6,322 nt of DNA from JBJHBP01 sp050485645 (GCA_050485645.1 JBJHBT010000065.1:1-6322); one strand, 5' to 3'. Positions 1-5,934 are shown, numbered from the stretch's first letter. Numbers and translations: made by a program. The notes: a model not told the origin generated them from the sequence alone.

Positions 1-209
1 ACCGATGGCTGGACGCGCACGCCGGCCACTTCTTCGTCTGGCGGCTATGCCTGTATGGCGCCACGGTCTATGGCTGGATCTGGATGCGTCGCCGCCTGCG
101 GGCACGTGACGCATCCGCTGAAACGCATCGGCGACTGCTGCGCGCGGAGATCGGCGCGGTCGCCGTGATCGTGCTGCTGGAAATCAGCGTGCTGTGGCGA
201 CAGCCGTAG
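1..209 (+). CDS. small membrane protein of the ICE transfer operon, C-terminal part
   Basis: This is the last 68 codons of a gene that starts upstream of the window; the reading frame begins at base 3 and ends at TAG 207-209. The visible peptide has an aromatic hydrophobic stretch (FFVWRLCLYGATVYGWIWM), then a basic, arginine-rich linker (RRRLRARDASAETHRRLLR), then a second hydrophobic stretch (IGAVAVIVLLEISVLW). This suggests two membrane segments joined by a cytoplasmic positive loop. It lies 18 bp before the TraG_N gene on the same strand, so it is almost certainly co-transcribed with it. ICEs of this family usually have a small uncharacterised membrane protein at this place. The role in conjugation is unknown, and the position argues for an accessory part of the mating-pair apparatus. 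It is absent from simple ORF lists because its start is cut off. Confidence 0.72.
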   Translation, partial: RWLDAHAGHFFVWRLCLYGATVYGWIWMRRRLRARDASAETHRRLLRAEIGAVAVIVLLEISVLWRQP

Positions 210-227
210 CGATGCCGGAAAACGGCC

Positions 228-1736
228 ATGACTCTCTACACGACGGACTACCTTGAGTATTACCTGACACTGGTTGCCTGGATCATCAACAACGGCATCT
301 GGAACGTACTGGTCGCGACGGGCATCTTCGCGTTGCCGTTCCTCGCCATCGTCGTGCAGGAGTGGCTCAAGGCCAGAGCGGAGGGAGCGGACGAAGGCAA
401 CAAGGGCGTGCTCTCGTCCATGCGCATCGAGAACCGCGTGTGGGTGGCGATCGTCGTCATCATGTTCGCCGGCATTCCGTTCATTCCAGTCGATCTGAGC
501 ACGATCCAGTTCGACCGCACACGCTCGACGCAGTGCCAGGTCAACGTGCCGCTGCCGTCCGAGACCAACTGGTCAGCATCGTTTACGACACTCAATAATC
601 AGAGCGCCCATGTGCCGGTCTGGTGGTTCTTCATGCACTCGATCTCCAAGGCCGTCACCGGCGCCGCCGTCGCGGCGATTCCCTGCGGCACGGACCTGCG
701 ACAGATGCGCATGGAGATCGACAGCACGCGCATCGCCGATCCCGTGCTGGCCCAGGAGGTGGCCGACTTCACGCACGACTGCTACGGCCCGGCCCGCGCC
801 AGGCTATTCATGAACCGGCCGACGCTCAGCGACGAGCAGATGAATGACGTAAGCTGGATCGGTTCGCGCTATTTCCTGGATACGCCCGGCTTCTATGACA
901 CCTACCGCTCCAGCACGCCGCGCGCCGCCTGGCCCTATGACGACGCGCGCGACGCCGGCCTTGCCGAAGTCGCCAACGGCGGTGGCTATCCGAACTGCCG
1001 GCAATGGTGGCTAGATGGCGGAAACGGCCTGCGTGATCGCCTGCTGGCTCAGGTCGATCCCAGCCTGCTGTCCCGCTTCGCCCAATGGGCGGGCTTTCTG
1101 AGCCAGGCGCAGGTCGACGACTCGGTAATCCGTGCGATCGCTTCGCCGCAGCGTCAGGTCATGAACCAGGGACAGGTCTACACCGACTATGGCGGCCAGA
1201 TCGGCATGACGTTGCCCAACGTCGTGACCCGCGGCGCCTCGGACCTGGGCCTGACGGTGGGGTCGCTCGGTTTCTTCCCGGCCATGGACGTGGTGCGACA
1301 GTCGCTGCCGATGATTCTATCGTTCCTGAAGATGGCGATGGTGATCTGCATCCCGTTGGTGCTGGTCTTCGGCACCTACGACTTGCGCACCTTGGTCACG
1401 GCATCGTGCGTGCAGTTCGCGCTGTTCTTCGTCGATTTCTGGTTCCAATTGGCACGCTGGATCGATTCGACCATTCTCAATGCGCTCTACGGCTGGCATT
1501 CGCCGCACAGCAATTTCAATCCGCTGATGGGATTGAACAACGCCTTCGGCGACATGTTGCTGAACTTCGTGATGGCGGCGATGTTTATCGTGCTACCCAC
1601 TTTCTGGATGATAGCGATCTCCTGGGCGGGTGTTCGTACCGGAAACTTCTTGCAAGGGCTTGCCGGCGGAAGCGCTGACGCTAAAAGCGCCGGGAGCAAG
1701 GGAACAGGGCTTGCGCTACAGGCCGTAAAAAAGTGA
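228..1736 (+). CDS. conjugal transfer protein, TraG N-terminal domain family (ICE mating-pair protein)
   Basis: This 502-aa inner-membrane protein resembles the TraG N-terminal domain family (Pfam TraG_N). In F-type systems that domain acts in mating-pair stabilisation and pilus assembly. It is not the VirD4/TraG-like coupling ATPase: no Walker A motif is visible. Hydrophobic segments lie at about residues 23-44, 71-88, 131-152, 362-383, 389-407 and 443-467, giving an N-terminal membrane cluster, a large soluble middle region (about 155-355) and a C-terminal membrane cluster. The soluble region holds C153, C185 and C257, and C103 lies just after the second segment, so periplasmic disulfides are possible. 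The Gly/Ala/Ser/Lys-rich tail (about 478-502) looks flexible. The ATG at 228 has a GGAAAA ribosome-binding site about 7 bp upstream, and the opening MTLYTTDYLEYYL matches my memory of ICE homologues. Length is normal for the ICE version, which lacks the long C-terminal extension of F-plasmid TraG. It is the last plus-strand gene of the operon and ends 21 bp before the convergent DUF3742 gene. Confidence 0.9.
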   Translation: MTLYTTDYLEYYLTLVAWIINNGIWNVLVATGIFALPFLAIVVQEWLKARAEGADEGNKGVLSSMRIENRVWVAIVVIMFAGIPFIPVDLSTIQFDRTRSTQCQVNVPLPSETNWSASFTTLNNQSAHVPVWWFFMHSISKAVTGAAVAAIPCGTDLRQMRMEIDSTRIADPVLAQEVADFTHDCYGPARARLFMNRPTLSDEQMNDVSWIGSRYFLDTPGFYDTYRSSTPRAAWPYDDARDAGLAEVANGGGYPNCRQWWLDGGNGLRDRLLAQVDPSLLSRFAQWAGFLSQAQVDDSVIRAIASPQRQVMNQGQVYTDYGGQIGMTLPNVVTRGASDLGLTVGSLGFFPAMDVVRQSLPMILSFLKMAMVICIPLVLVFGTYDLRTLVTASCVQFALFFVDFWFQLARWIDSTILNALYGWHSPHSNFNPLMGLNNAFGDMLLNFVMAAMFIVLPTFWMIAISWAGVRTGNFLQGLAGGSADAKSAGSKGTGLALQAVKK

Positions 1737-1748
1737 AACGTAGTGTTC

Positions 1749-1770
1749 CGATGACGACTAGGCGTCATCG
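1749..1770. terminator. hairpin between convergent genes, possible bidirectional terminator
   Basis: A perfect 8-bp inverted repeat, CGATGACG (1749-1756) and CGTCATCG (1763-1770), encloses a 6-base loop. It lies just after the TraG_N stop and overlaps the stop and last Asp codons of the minus-strand DUF3742 gene. That is the expected place for a shared terminator of convergent genes. No U-tract follows directly on either side. On the minus strand a T6 run (complement of 1727-1732) occurs only about 16 bases after the stem, so intrinsic termination is not certain. The repeat is partly dictated by the DDD codons of DUF3742. Confidence 0.4.
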
Positions 1771-2123
1771 TCGTGGACGTGTGGATCTATGCGGTGGCCG
1801 TCATACGTATAGAGCCCGTAACCCGCAGGCCCTGTGCGCCATTCAGGTTCCGGGTAGTCACTTTCCCCATCAGTATTCCGCGCGAGCCATGCCGCGACGA
1901 CCGCGAATGCAAGCAGCAAGGCCAGCCAGAACGCGGCGTATAGCAATACTCCGATTGCTACGATCTTCACGATCCAGAACAGCAACCGTCCCAGGCCGGT
2001 CGGCAGACCTTTGCTCGCCAACCACCCGATTGCACGAGCTTCTTGCCGCACGCAGTCGCGCCACGCGCGGCCAAGCCACCTGCCGGCGCGTTCTGCGGTT
2101 GTAATATGTGCGGCCTTTTTCAT
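1758..2123 (-). CDS. DUF3742 family ICE membrane protein
   Basis: This 121-aa protein belongs to the DUF3742 family, which is found almost always next to the TraG_N gene in ICEs of this type; its function is unknown. It has three parts: a basic, amphipathic N-terminus (residues 1-45, including TTAERAGRWLGRAWRDCVRQ), a long hydrophobic stretch at about 47-82 that could form one long or two short membrane spans, and an acidic hydrophilic tail (about 83-121) with the family-typical GYGLYTYDGHRIDPH before a terminal DDDA. I chose ATG 2123 over the upstream TTG at 2192. The opening MKKAAHITTAERAG fits the family start, and the 23 extra residues look unrelated and would overlap the neighbouring stop codon. 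No strong Shine-Dalgarno sequence is visible. It may be co-transcribed with the DNA-binding protein gene upstream (65-bp gap) and runs convergent to the TraG_N gene. Confidence 0.88.
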   Translation of the reverse strand: MKKAAHITTAERAGRWLGRAWRDCVRQEARAIGWLASKGLPTGLGRLLFWIVKIVAIGVLLYAAFWLALLLAFAVVAAWLARNTDGESDYPEPEWRTGPAGYGLYTYDGHRIDPHVHDDDA

Positions 2124-2188
2124 GGCGCTATCACTCACATGGATCGATGTGCAGCGTGGGAACCTCGATACCCATGCCAGCCCCTCCG

Positions 2189-2821
2189 TCAATGCACGCC
2201 GAGCACGTTGAAGACTGCCTTCGCCATGTCATCGACCGAATCGGCAGCTACCGCTTCCACCGGCGAGCGCCCGGCCAATCCTTCGAGCGGTTCGGACAGG
2301 GCGCGATACAGCGTCCAGGCATCGACCTCGGACGCGGCCTGTAGCACGATCTGGGTCAGTCGCTGTTTCACCGGATCGAGTTGCCAGTCGGGTAGCCTCC
2401 GGCCACGCGGCCCCACGTTCAGCGCCAACAGTCGGCGCGCCTCGATGTCCTTGTAGATCTGCTGGCGCGACTTGTTCGCCAGCCGGGCAAAGTCGGGCAG
2501 TGGCAGGTTGTGCGGCTGCTCGAAAGCCTCCAGCATTGCTGCACGACCGCGTTGAATCTCGGTCTCGCGTGGCATCCAACGCGTATCTGCACGCAGCGCG
2601 GCGGCTTTGCGGGCCAGGGCCTGGTCCATCGTCTCCACTTCGATGGGAATTTCCAAGGACGGCGGGAGTTCGACCGACTCGATGCGTTCCTGCACGAACG
2701 CTTCCAGTTCGGCTGCAAAGGCTTGGGCATCCCGAATCTCGACGATATCCGAGAAACGGCGCACCTCGTCCACCGTCACCCTTGGCAGGTGCTCGACGAT
2801 GAATTCCAGGGTGTGGGGCAT
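2189..2821 (-). CDS. DNA-binding protein with ParS/MbcA/Xre antitoxin-like C-terminus (orphan antitoxin-like)
   Basis: This is a soluble 210-aa protein. Residues 1-50 are acidic and helical (DIVEIRDAQAFAAELEAF). Residues 85-145 look like a helix-turn-helix region, with LPDFARLANKSRQQIYKDIEARRL (written here as one helical unit, 108-131) followed by a basic GPRGRRLPDWQLD segment. Residues 165-208 (W169, LYRALSEPLEGLAGRSPVEA) resemble the toxin-binding domain of Xre/MbcA/ParS antitoxins (DUF2384-like), where a conserved Trp and a 'L-x-G-x-SP' turn are typical. Those antitoxins normally neutralise an adjacent RES-domain toxin and repress their own operon. Here no RES gene is seen on either side: 65 bp downstream is DUF3742 and upstream is a divergent abiE operon. 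At 210 aa it is longer than most such antitoxins. ATG 2821 is preceded by an ACGGAAG ribosome-binding site about 7 bp upstream. It could be a solo ICE regulator or the remnant of a lost toxin-antitoxin pair. Confidence 0.65.
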   Translation of the reverse strand: MPHTLEFIVEHLPRVTVDEVRRFSDIVEIRDAQAFAAELEAFVQERIESVELPPSLEIPIEVETMDQALARKAAALRADTRWMPRETEIQRGRAAMLEAFEQPHNLPLPDFARLANKSRQQIYKDIEARRLLALNVGPRGRRLPDWQLDPVKQRLTQIVLQAASEVDAWTLYRALSEPLEGLAGRSPVEAVAADSVDDMAKAVFNVLGVH

Positions 2822-3152
2822 GGGTGGCTTCCGTTATCGACTGAAAACAGTTTATTCTCGTTTGTCTCCTATGTAAACTATGACAATTAGTGCCGAGTGC
2901 TGCGAGCGTGGTCAACCTGCTCCAGGAAGCCACCGTAACAGGGCACAGAAGGCCTCCACCCTCAATGCGGCACGAGGTAGCACCCGTTTGTCTATGGCGG
3001 GGCGTTCGCGGAGTGCCTTATACGTCTAGCCTGGACAGACAGTCTCCGAGATAGATTAGATTTCGCGTGAAAAATAAAACATGATGCTACTTTACACGCA
3101 TCCATCTTGCGTCAGTCTCCCGGATGATTGGATTTCGTGCTATATTTCCAAC
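2822..3152. other. intergenic region between divergent operons
   Basis: These 331 bases separate the minus-strand antitoxin-like gene from the plus-strand abiE operon, and no gene is supported in them. They contain the minus-strand promoter/operator near 2849-2879 and the abiE promoter near 3138. A 9-bp direct repeat CGTTTGTCT occurs at 2859-2867 and 2985-2993. A small inverted repeat, ACGCA (3096-3100) and TGCGT (3108-3112), lies upstream of abiE. The part from about 3040 to 3095 is visibly AT-richer than the flanking coding DNA. No insertion sequence end or tRNA was recognised. Confidence 0.6.
2849..2879 (-). promoter_or_regulatory. sigma-70-like promoter with overlapping inverted-repeat operator for the antitoxin-like gene
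   Basis: On the minus strand TTTACA (2877-2872) and TAAACT (2854-2849) are separated by exactly 17 bp, which fits a -35/-10 pair. The predicted start site is about 20 bp before the ATG at 2821. The same bases form an inverted repeat, AGTTTA (2849-2854) and TAAACT (2874-2879) on the plus strand, separated by 19 bp. A dimeric repressor bound there would cover both promoter boxes. Autoregulation by the 210-aa protein itself is the natural guess, since antitoxins of this type usually repress their own promoter. Confidence 0.5.
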
Positions 3153-3164
3153 ATGGATGGAAAT
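3138..3164 (+). promoter_or_regulatory. extended -10 promoter and inverted-repeat operator over the abiEi start codon
   Basis: TGC followed by TATATT (3138-3146) is an extended -10 motif, and no good -35 is visible at the proper distance. The predicted start site falls at about 3152-3154, on the ATG at 3153, and no Shine-Dalgarno sequence precedes that ATG. The mRNA may therefore be leaderless. A perfect 7-bp inverted repeat, ATTTCCA (3144-3150) and TGGAAAT (3158-3164), with a 7-base spacer covers the end of the -10 and the start codon. A second, overlapping pair is TTGGA (3128-3132) and TCCAA (3147-3151). AbiEi antitoxins are known to repress their own promoter through inverted repeats, so these are good operator candidates. 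Confidence 0.5.
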
Positions 3165-3911
3165 TCAAGGCATCAGGTAATCAAACGGCTGCTAGCGGGG
3201 CTTCCCCGCGGGGCGCCGTTCGACCTGGCCACCCTGAGCCAGTTTGGGGTGTCGCCCCAACTCGCCGCGCACTACGCCGAGCAGGGGTGGCTCGTGCGCT
3301 TAGCCCAGGGGGTCTACGCGTTCCCGAACGACGATTTCGGTGTCCATGGCGCACTGCTGTTCCTGCAAAAGCGCGTGCCGGGCCTGCACGTCGGCGGCAA
3401 GAGTGCCCTGGCCCTGCAAGGCGTGCGGCACAACCTGGGCAGTCGGGACACGCTGGTTCTGTGGGGCGACAACCGTTTCGCGCTGCCGGCATGGCTCACT
3501 TCGCGCTTTCCGGCGCGCTACGTCTACGCACGACTGTTCGACTGGCCCGACACACATCTGGCCGACAAGACTCTCACCACACCACCGGGCCTGCCCGAGT
3601 CTCTACGGGTCGCGGTGCCCGAGCGCGCCGTCCTGGAACTGCTGTACGAGACCGGCGTCAAGCAAAGCCTCGAAGAAGCCCGTAACCTTTTCGACGGGCT
3701 GCGTTCACCGCGCAAGGATCTGCTCGGGCAACTGCTGTCTTGCTGCACCAGCGTAAAGGCCGTGCGCCTAGGTCTGACCTGGGCGCGCGAGACGAACCTC
3801 GTGGACGTCGACGCCCTGCTGGAGCAGTACCCGGTCCGCACCGGCAGTACCAAGCGCTGGATGAGCCGGCTCGACGACGGCACCCTGTTGAGCCTGAAAC
3901 CTCATGGATAA
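3153..3911 (+). CDS. abiEi: AbiEi family antitoxin of a type IV toxin-antitoxin (abortive infection) system
   Basis: This is a 252-aa protein. Residues 9-57 form a winged helix-turn-helix (VIKRLLAGLPRGAPFDLATL, then AAHYAEQGWLVRLAQGVYAF); the 'GWLVRLAQGVY' end is the usual wing of AbiEi and related antitoxins. Residues about 62-250 match the AbiEi C-terminal antitoxin domain, including HVGGKSALALQGVRHNLG (79-96) and a late SLKPHG end. In the AbiE system this protein represses the operon and counteracts AbiEii without direct toxin binding, hence type IV. I prefer ATG 3153 to the longest frame (ATG 3081): the 24 extra residues are not family-like, and the promoter and operator lie at 3138-3164. 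Its end overlaps abiEii by 8 bp (ATGGATAA), a strong sign of translational coupling. The next best description is a generic transcriptional regulator of the same fold, but the abiEii partner settles it. Confidence 0.88.
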   Translation: MDGNSRHQVIKRLLAGLPRGAPFDLATLSQFGVSPQLAAHYAEQGWLVRLAQGVYAFPNDDFGVHGALLFLQKRVPGLHVGGKSALALQGVRHNLGSRDTLVLWGDNRFALPAWLTSRFPARYVYARLFDWPDTHLADKTLTTPPGLPESLRVAVPERAVLELLYETGVKQSLEEARNLFDGLRSPRKDLLGQLLSCCTSVKAVRLGLTWARETNLVDVDALLEQYPVRTGSTKRWMSRLDDGTLLSLKPHG

Positions 3912-4824
3912 GACCTACGCGGACACTGTTCGCCTGTTACTGGCCGTCGCGCCCGACGTGTTCGCCAACGACATCTTCGCCATGAAGGGCGGCACGGCCA
4001 TCAATCTCTTCCTGCAGGACATGCCACGCCTGTCGGTGGACATCGACGTGGTGTACCTCCCGTGGCAGACGCCGCGCGACGAAGCGCTGCGTGCGATCAA
4101 CCAAGAGCTGGCCGCCATCGCGCAACGGGTCGAGCCGCTCGGCGTGCAGACACACCTCATTCGCGCCAAGGACTTGGGAGATACCAAGCTGATCGTCGAG
4201 AACGATACCAGCCAGGTGAAGGTCGAGGTCAACGTCGTCTTCCGCGGCACCGTGCTGCCCGCCGAACGGCGACCGCTGAGCGCCAGGACGAGCGATCTGT
4301 TCGGTGTCGAGTTCGACGTGCCGATGTTGGCATCGGACGAGCTTTACGCCAGCAAGCTGGTCGCCGCACTCGATCGACAGCATCCACGCGACCTGTTCGA
4401 CGTGTGGCAGCTCTACGAGTCCGGTGGCATCAGCGACGGCATGATCGAGTGTTTCGTGATCTATCTGGCCGGGCACAACCGCCCGCCCCACGAAGTGCTG
4501 TTCGGCAACGACAAGGACATCGCTGGCGAATACGAACGGGCTTTCGCCGGTTTGACCGAAGTTGCCTGCTCCCTGGAGACGCTGCTCGATGCGCGCGCGC
4601 GACTGCGGCACGAGTTACCGCGGTCGCTGAGTCCGGCACACAAGCGGTTTCTGAGCGGACTGGTACGCGCACAACCCGACTGGTCGCTGGTCCAATGTCG
4701 GCACGCGGCGCAACTGCCGGCCCTGCGCTGGAAGCTCAGTAACCTGGAAACCTTCCGCAAGCGGCGCCCCGAGGATTTCGCCGCTCAGGCCGACGCACTG
4801 GATGCCGGCTTGGGTCGAAGCTGA
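3904..4824 (+). CDS. abiEii: AbiEii/AbiGii nucleotidyltransferase toxin
   Basis: This 306-aa protein is of the nucleotidyltransferase AbiEii toxin family (DUF1814-like), of usual family length. Motif I is KGGTAINLF (28-36), followed by RLSVDIDVVY (42-51) with the two metal-binding aspartates D46 and D48. KVEVN (106-110) probably supplies the next strand with acidic E108. DELYASK (145-151) and DRQHPRDLFDV (157-167) are the conserved C-terminal motifs. All key residues appear present, so the enzyme is probably active. Family members are GTP-binding or NTP-transferring toxins; some (such as MenT) add nucleotides to tRNA, and AbiE gives phage resistance through abortive infection. The start at 3904 overlaps the abiEi stop and has little Shine-Dalgarno sequence of its own, so translation likely depends on abiEi ribosomes. 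GC in a sampled 60-base line (4321-4380) is 37/60, like the ICE backbone. Confidence 0.92.
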   Translation: MDKTYADTVRLLLAVAPDVFANDIFAMKGGTAINLFLQDMPRLSVDIDVVYLPWQTPRDEALRAINQELAAIAQRVEPLGVQTHLIRAKDLGDTKLIVENDTSQVKVEVNVVFRGTVLPAERRPLSARTSDLFGVEFDVPMLASDELYASKLVAALDRQHPRDLFDVWQLYESGGISDGMIECFVIYLAGHNRPPHEVLFGNDKDIAGEYERAFAGLTEVACSLETLLDARARLRHELPRSLSPAHKRFLSGLVRAQPDWSLVQCRHAAQLPALRWKLSNLETFRKRRPEDFAAQADALDAGLGRS

Positions 4825-4844
4825 CTGCGTTGGCAGTCTAGGGG

Positions 4845-5756
4845 ATGAGTACTTCTCTCATGAACGACACCGGCGATACGAATCAGCGTCCACGACGGGA
4901 GTGGCACGGGGCACATCTTGTCTGGGGCTACCGCCCGCACGCGTTTCGCTGGATAGGCGAACAAATCGTGGGCATCAATTTCTTGCCCCTGGCCAAGGAT
5001 ATGCGCGCCTGGTTGATGCAACGAGGAGCACTTCCAATCGCGTCGACTGCCGACCAGCAGGCAAAAGGCGGTTATACCAACCCTTATACATTCAGCGGAG
5101 TGTCGATCACGCTGATACTGGCTAGGGTCGTAAACGCCTTCCACGACTACACCACGCGGACCTCGGACCACGATGAGGTAGATGCGGAGATCGAACGAAT
5201 CCGCTTGTACAACGAGATCGTTCTGTATGCAGCAAGAATGTGCGAAGTCGCAATCAAGCAATTGCTCTACTGCACCCAAATCCCTGAGTCACGGTACGAG
5301 CGCATGGCGCTCGGCGCTCTGCTTGAGTCCCCGTGCCCAAGCTGCAAAAAGCAGAACGGGAAGCGGCCTCATTCAGTCTCGCTTGTTGGTTCTTTAACGC
5401 ACCCGTTCGGGTTGTGCCTCGAATTCGACCATTGCGCCATGGATCACATGGACCTGGTAAATAAACTGAGGAACTCACAAGCGGCGCACTCCGGGATTCA
5501 GACGCTGAATATCCGGCCTGTAAAGGATTCCAAGGCCCAACTCCTGAGCGATGGCCATGAGGTGCTGACGGGATTTCTTCATATGCTGTCGCATTTGGAG
5601 AAGCTCGAAGCAATGATGCTCGATGATCTGGCAGAAAAGGGTGAAGCCATCGTTCTTCTGAAACTGAACGGTCTGCCGGGGGAGGACTGCAACTTCAGAT
5701 TGACTCCTGGAGAACCGTTCATTTACGAATCCGATCCGAGTCGCCCTGAAAACTAG
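4845..5756 (+). CDS. hypothetical protein with HEPN-like motif, third gene of the abiE operon
   Basis: I do not recognise this 303-aa protein as a named family. Residues 115-161 look like the first long helices of a HEPN domain (RLYNEIVLYAARMCEVAIKQ with E134 and K138). Residues 204-216 contain LVNKLRNSQAAHS, an Rx5H motif (R209, N210, H215) of the kind that forms the RNase site of HEPN toxins. Between these lies an insert with CPSC (164-167) and C191, H196 and C197, possibly a zinc site. The N-terminal 110 residues and the C-terminal tail show nothing familiar, and there is no signal peptide or membrane span. It starts 20 bp after abiEii with no terminator between, so co-transcription is likely. 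The start is uncertain: ATG 4845 has GGGG directly against it, and ATG 4860 would use GATGAG about 10 bp upstream. Base composition differs from abiE (28/60 GC at 5581-5640), suggesting a separate origin. RNase toxin or defence effector is inference. Confidence 0.75.
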   Translation: MSTSLMNDTGDTNQRPRREWHGAHLVWGYRPHAFRWIGEQIVGINFLPLAKDMRAWLMQRGALPIASTADQQAKGGYTNPYTFSGVSITLILARVVNAFHDYTTRTSDHDEVDAEIERIRLYNEIVLYAARMCEVAIKQLLYCTQIPESRYERMALGALLESPCPSCKKQNGKRPHSVSLVGSLTHPFGLCLEFDHCAMDHMDLVNKLRNSQAAHSGIQTLNIRPVKDSKAQLLSDGHEVLTGFLHMLSHLEKLEAMMLDDLAEKGEAIVLLKLNGLPGEDCNFRLTPGEPFIYESDPSRPEN

Positions 5757-5849
5757 CGATCGATAATCTTTCCTGCTTGTCGGAGTCGCCTCATACCGCA
5801 TTGATCGTGGCACCCACAGGGCAACGACCCCTATAACCAAAGGCTTCGT

Positions 5850-5921
5850 AAAGGCCAAAGGGTTGGAAGGGGCAAGGGAACGGGGTCAAGGGGAAAGGCC
5901 CTACCCGAAAAGGCCAAAAGG
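5850..5921 (+). repeat. AAAGGCC / CCAAAGG short direct repeats upstream of traI
   Basis: AAAGGCC occurs three times, at 5850-5856, 5894-5900 and 5909-5915. In the first and third copies it extends to AAAGGCCAAA (5850-5859 and 5909-5918). CCAAAGG is at 5837-5843 and 5855-5861, with a variant CCAAAAGG at 5914-5921. GGCC is its own reverse complement, so the copies could also pair with each other. Possible uses are binding sites for a relaxosome protein or regulator, or leader RNA structure. Nothing in the sequence decides between these. Confidence 0.5.
5860..5893 (+). other. putative G-quadruplex motif upstream of traI
   Basis: Five G-tracts lie in a row on the plus strand: GGG 5860-5862, GGGG 5869-5872, GGG 5876-5878, GGGG 5882-5885 and GGGG 5890-5893, with loops of 6, 3, 3 and 4 bases. 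This satisfies the usual G3+N1-7 rule for an intramolecular quadruplex with one spare tract. It is on the non-template strand for traI, so it would also be present in the leader RNA if transcription starts upstream, about 60 bases before the ATG. Whether it folds in the cell is not known. Confidence 0.6.
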
Positions 5922-5934
5922 CTGCCTCCCGCCA

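Noticed and set aside
1085..1678. 197-aa frame within the TraG_N gene
   Set aside because: It is an out-of-frame shadow of a well-supported membrane protein, and its product has no plausible fold.
1733..2104. 123-aa plus-strand frame after the TraG_N gene
   Set aside because: It is the antisense of DUF3742, with arginine-rich shadow composition and no ribosome-binding site.
2124..2192. N-terminal extension of the DUF3742 gene from TTG 2192
   Set aside because: The 23 extra residues do not look like the family start, the start codon is weak and it overlaps the neighbouring stop; ATG 2123 gives the typical opening.
2229..2933. 234-aa minus-strand frame overlapping the antitoxin-like gene
   Set aside because: It is rich in Arg, Ala, Gly and Pro without domain sense, and the 210-aa frame has a ribosome-binding site, promoter and recognisable domains.
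2859..2993. CGTTTGTCT direct repeats as attachment or transposon target-site duplications
   Set aside because: Nine bases 126 bp apart with no integrase, transposase or terminal inverted repeats around them; chance or regulator binding is as likely.
3081..3152. Longer abiEi start at ATG 3081
   Set aside because: The extra 24 residues are not family-like and would place the promoter and operator inside the gene; no ribosome-binding site is seen at 3081.
3937..4611. 224-aa open frame on the minus strand inside abiEii
   Set aside because: It is antisense to a gene with all catalytic motifs; its composition is that of a high-GC shadow frame.
5809..5837. Full sigma-70 promoter for traI at TATAAC
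   Set aside because: The -10-like box is good, but the base run at the -35 distance does not resemble the consensus, so it is only mentioned in the intergenic entry.
5837..5921. CRISPR-like array
   Set aside because: Repeats are only 7-10 bases at irregular spacing with no uniform spacers; no cas genes are near.
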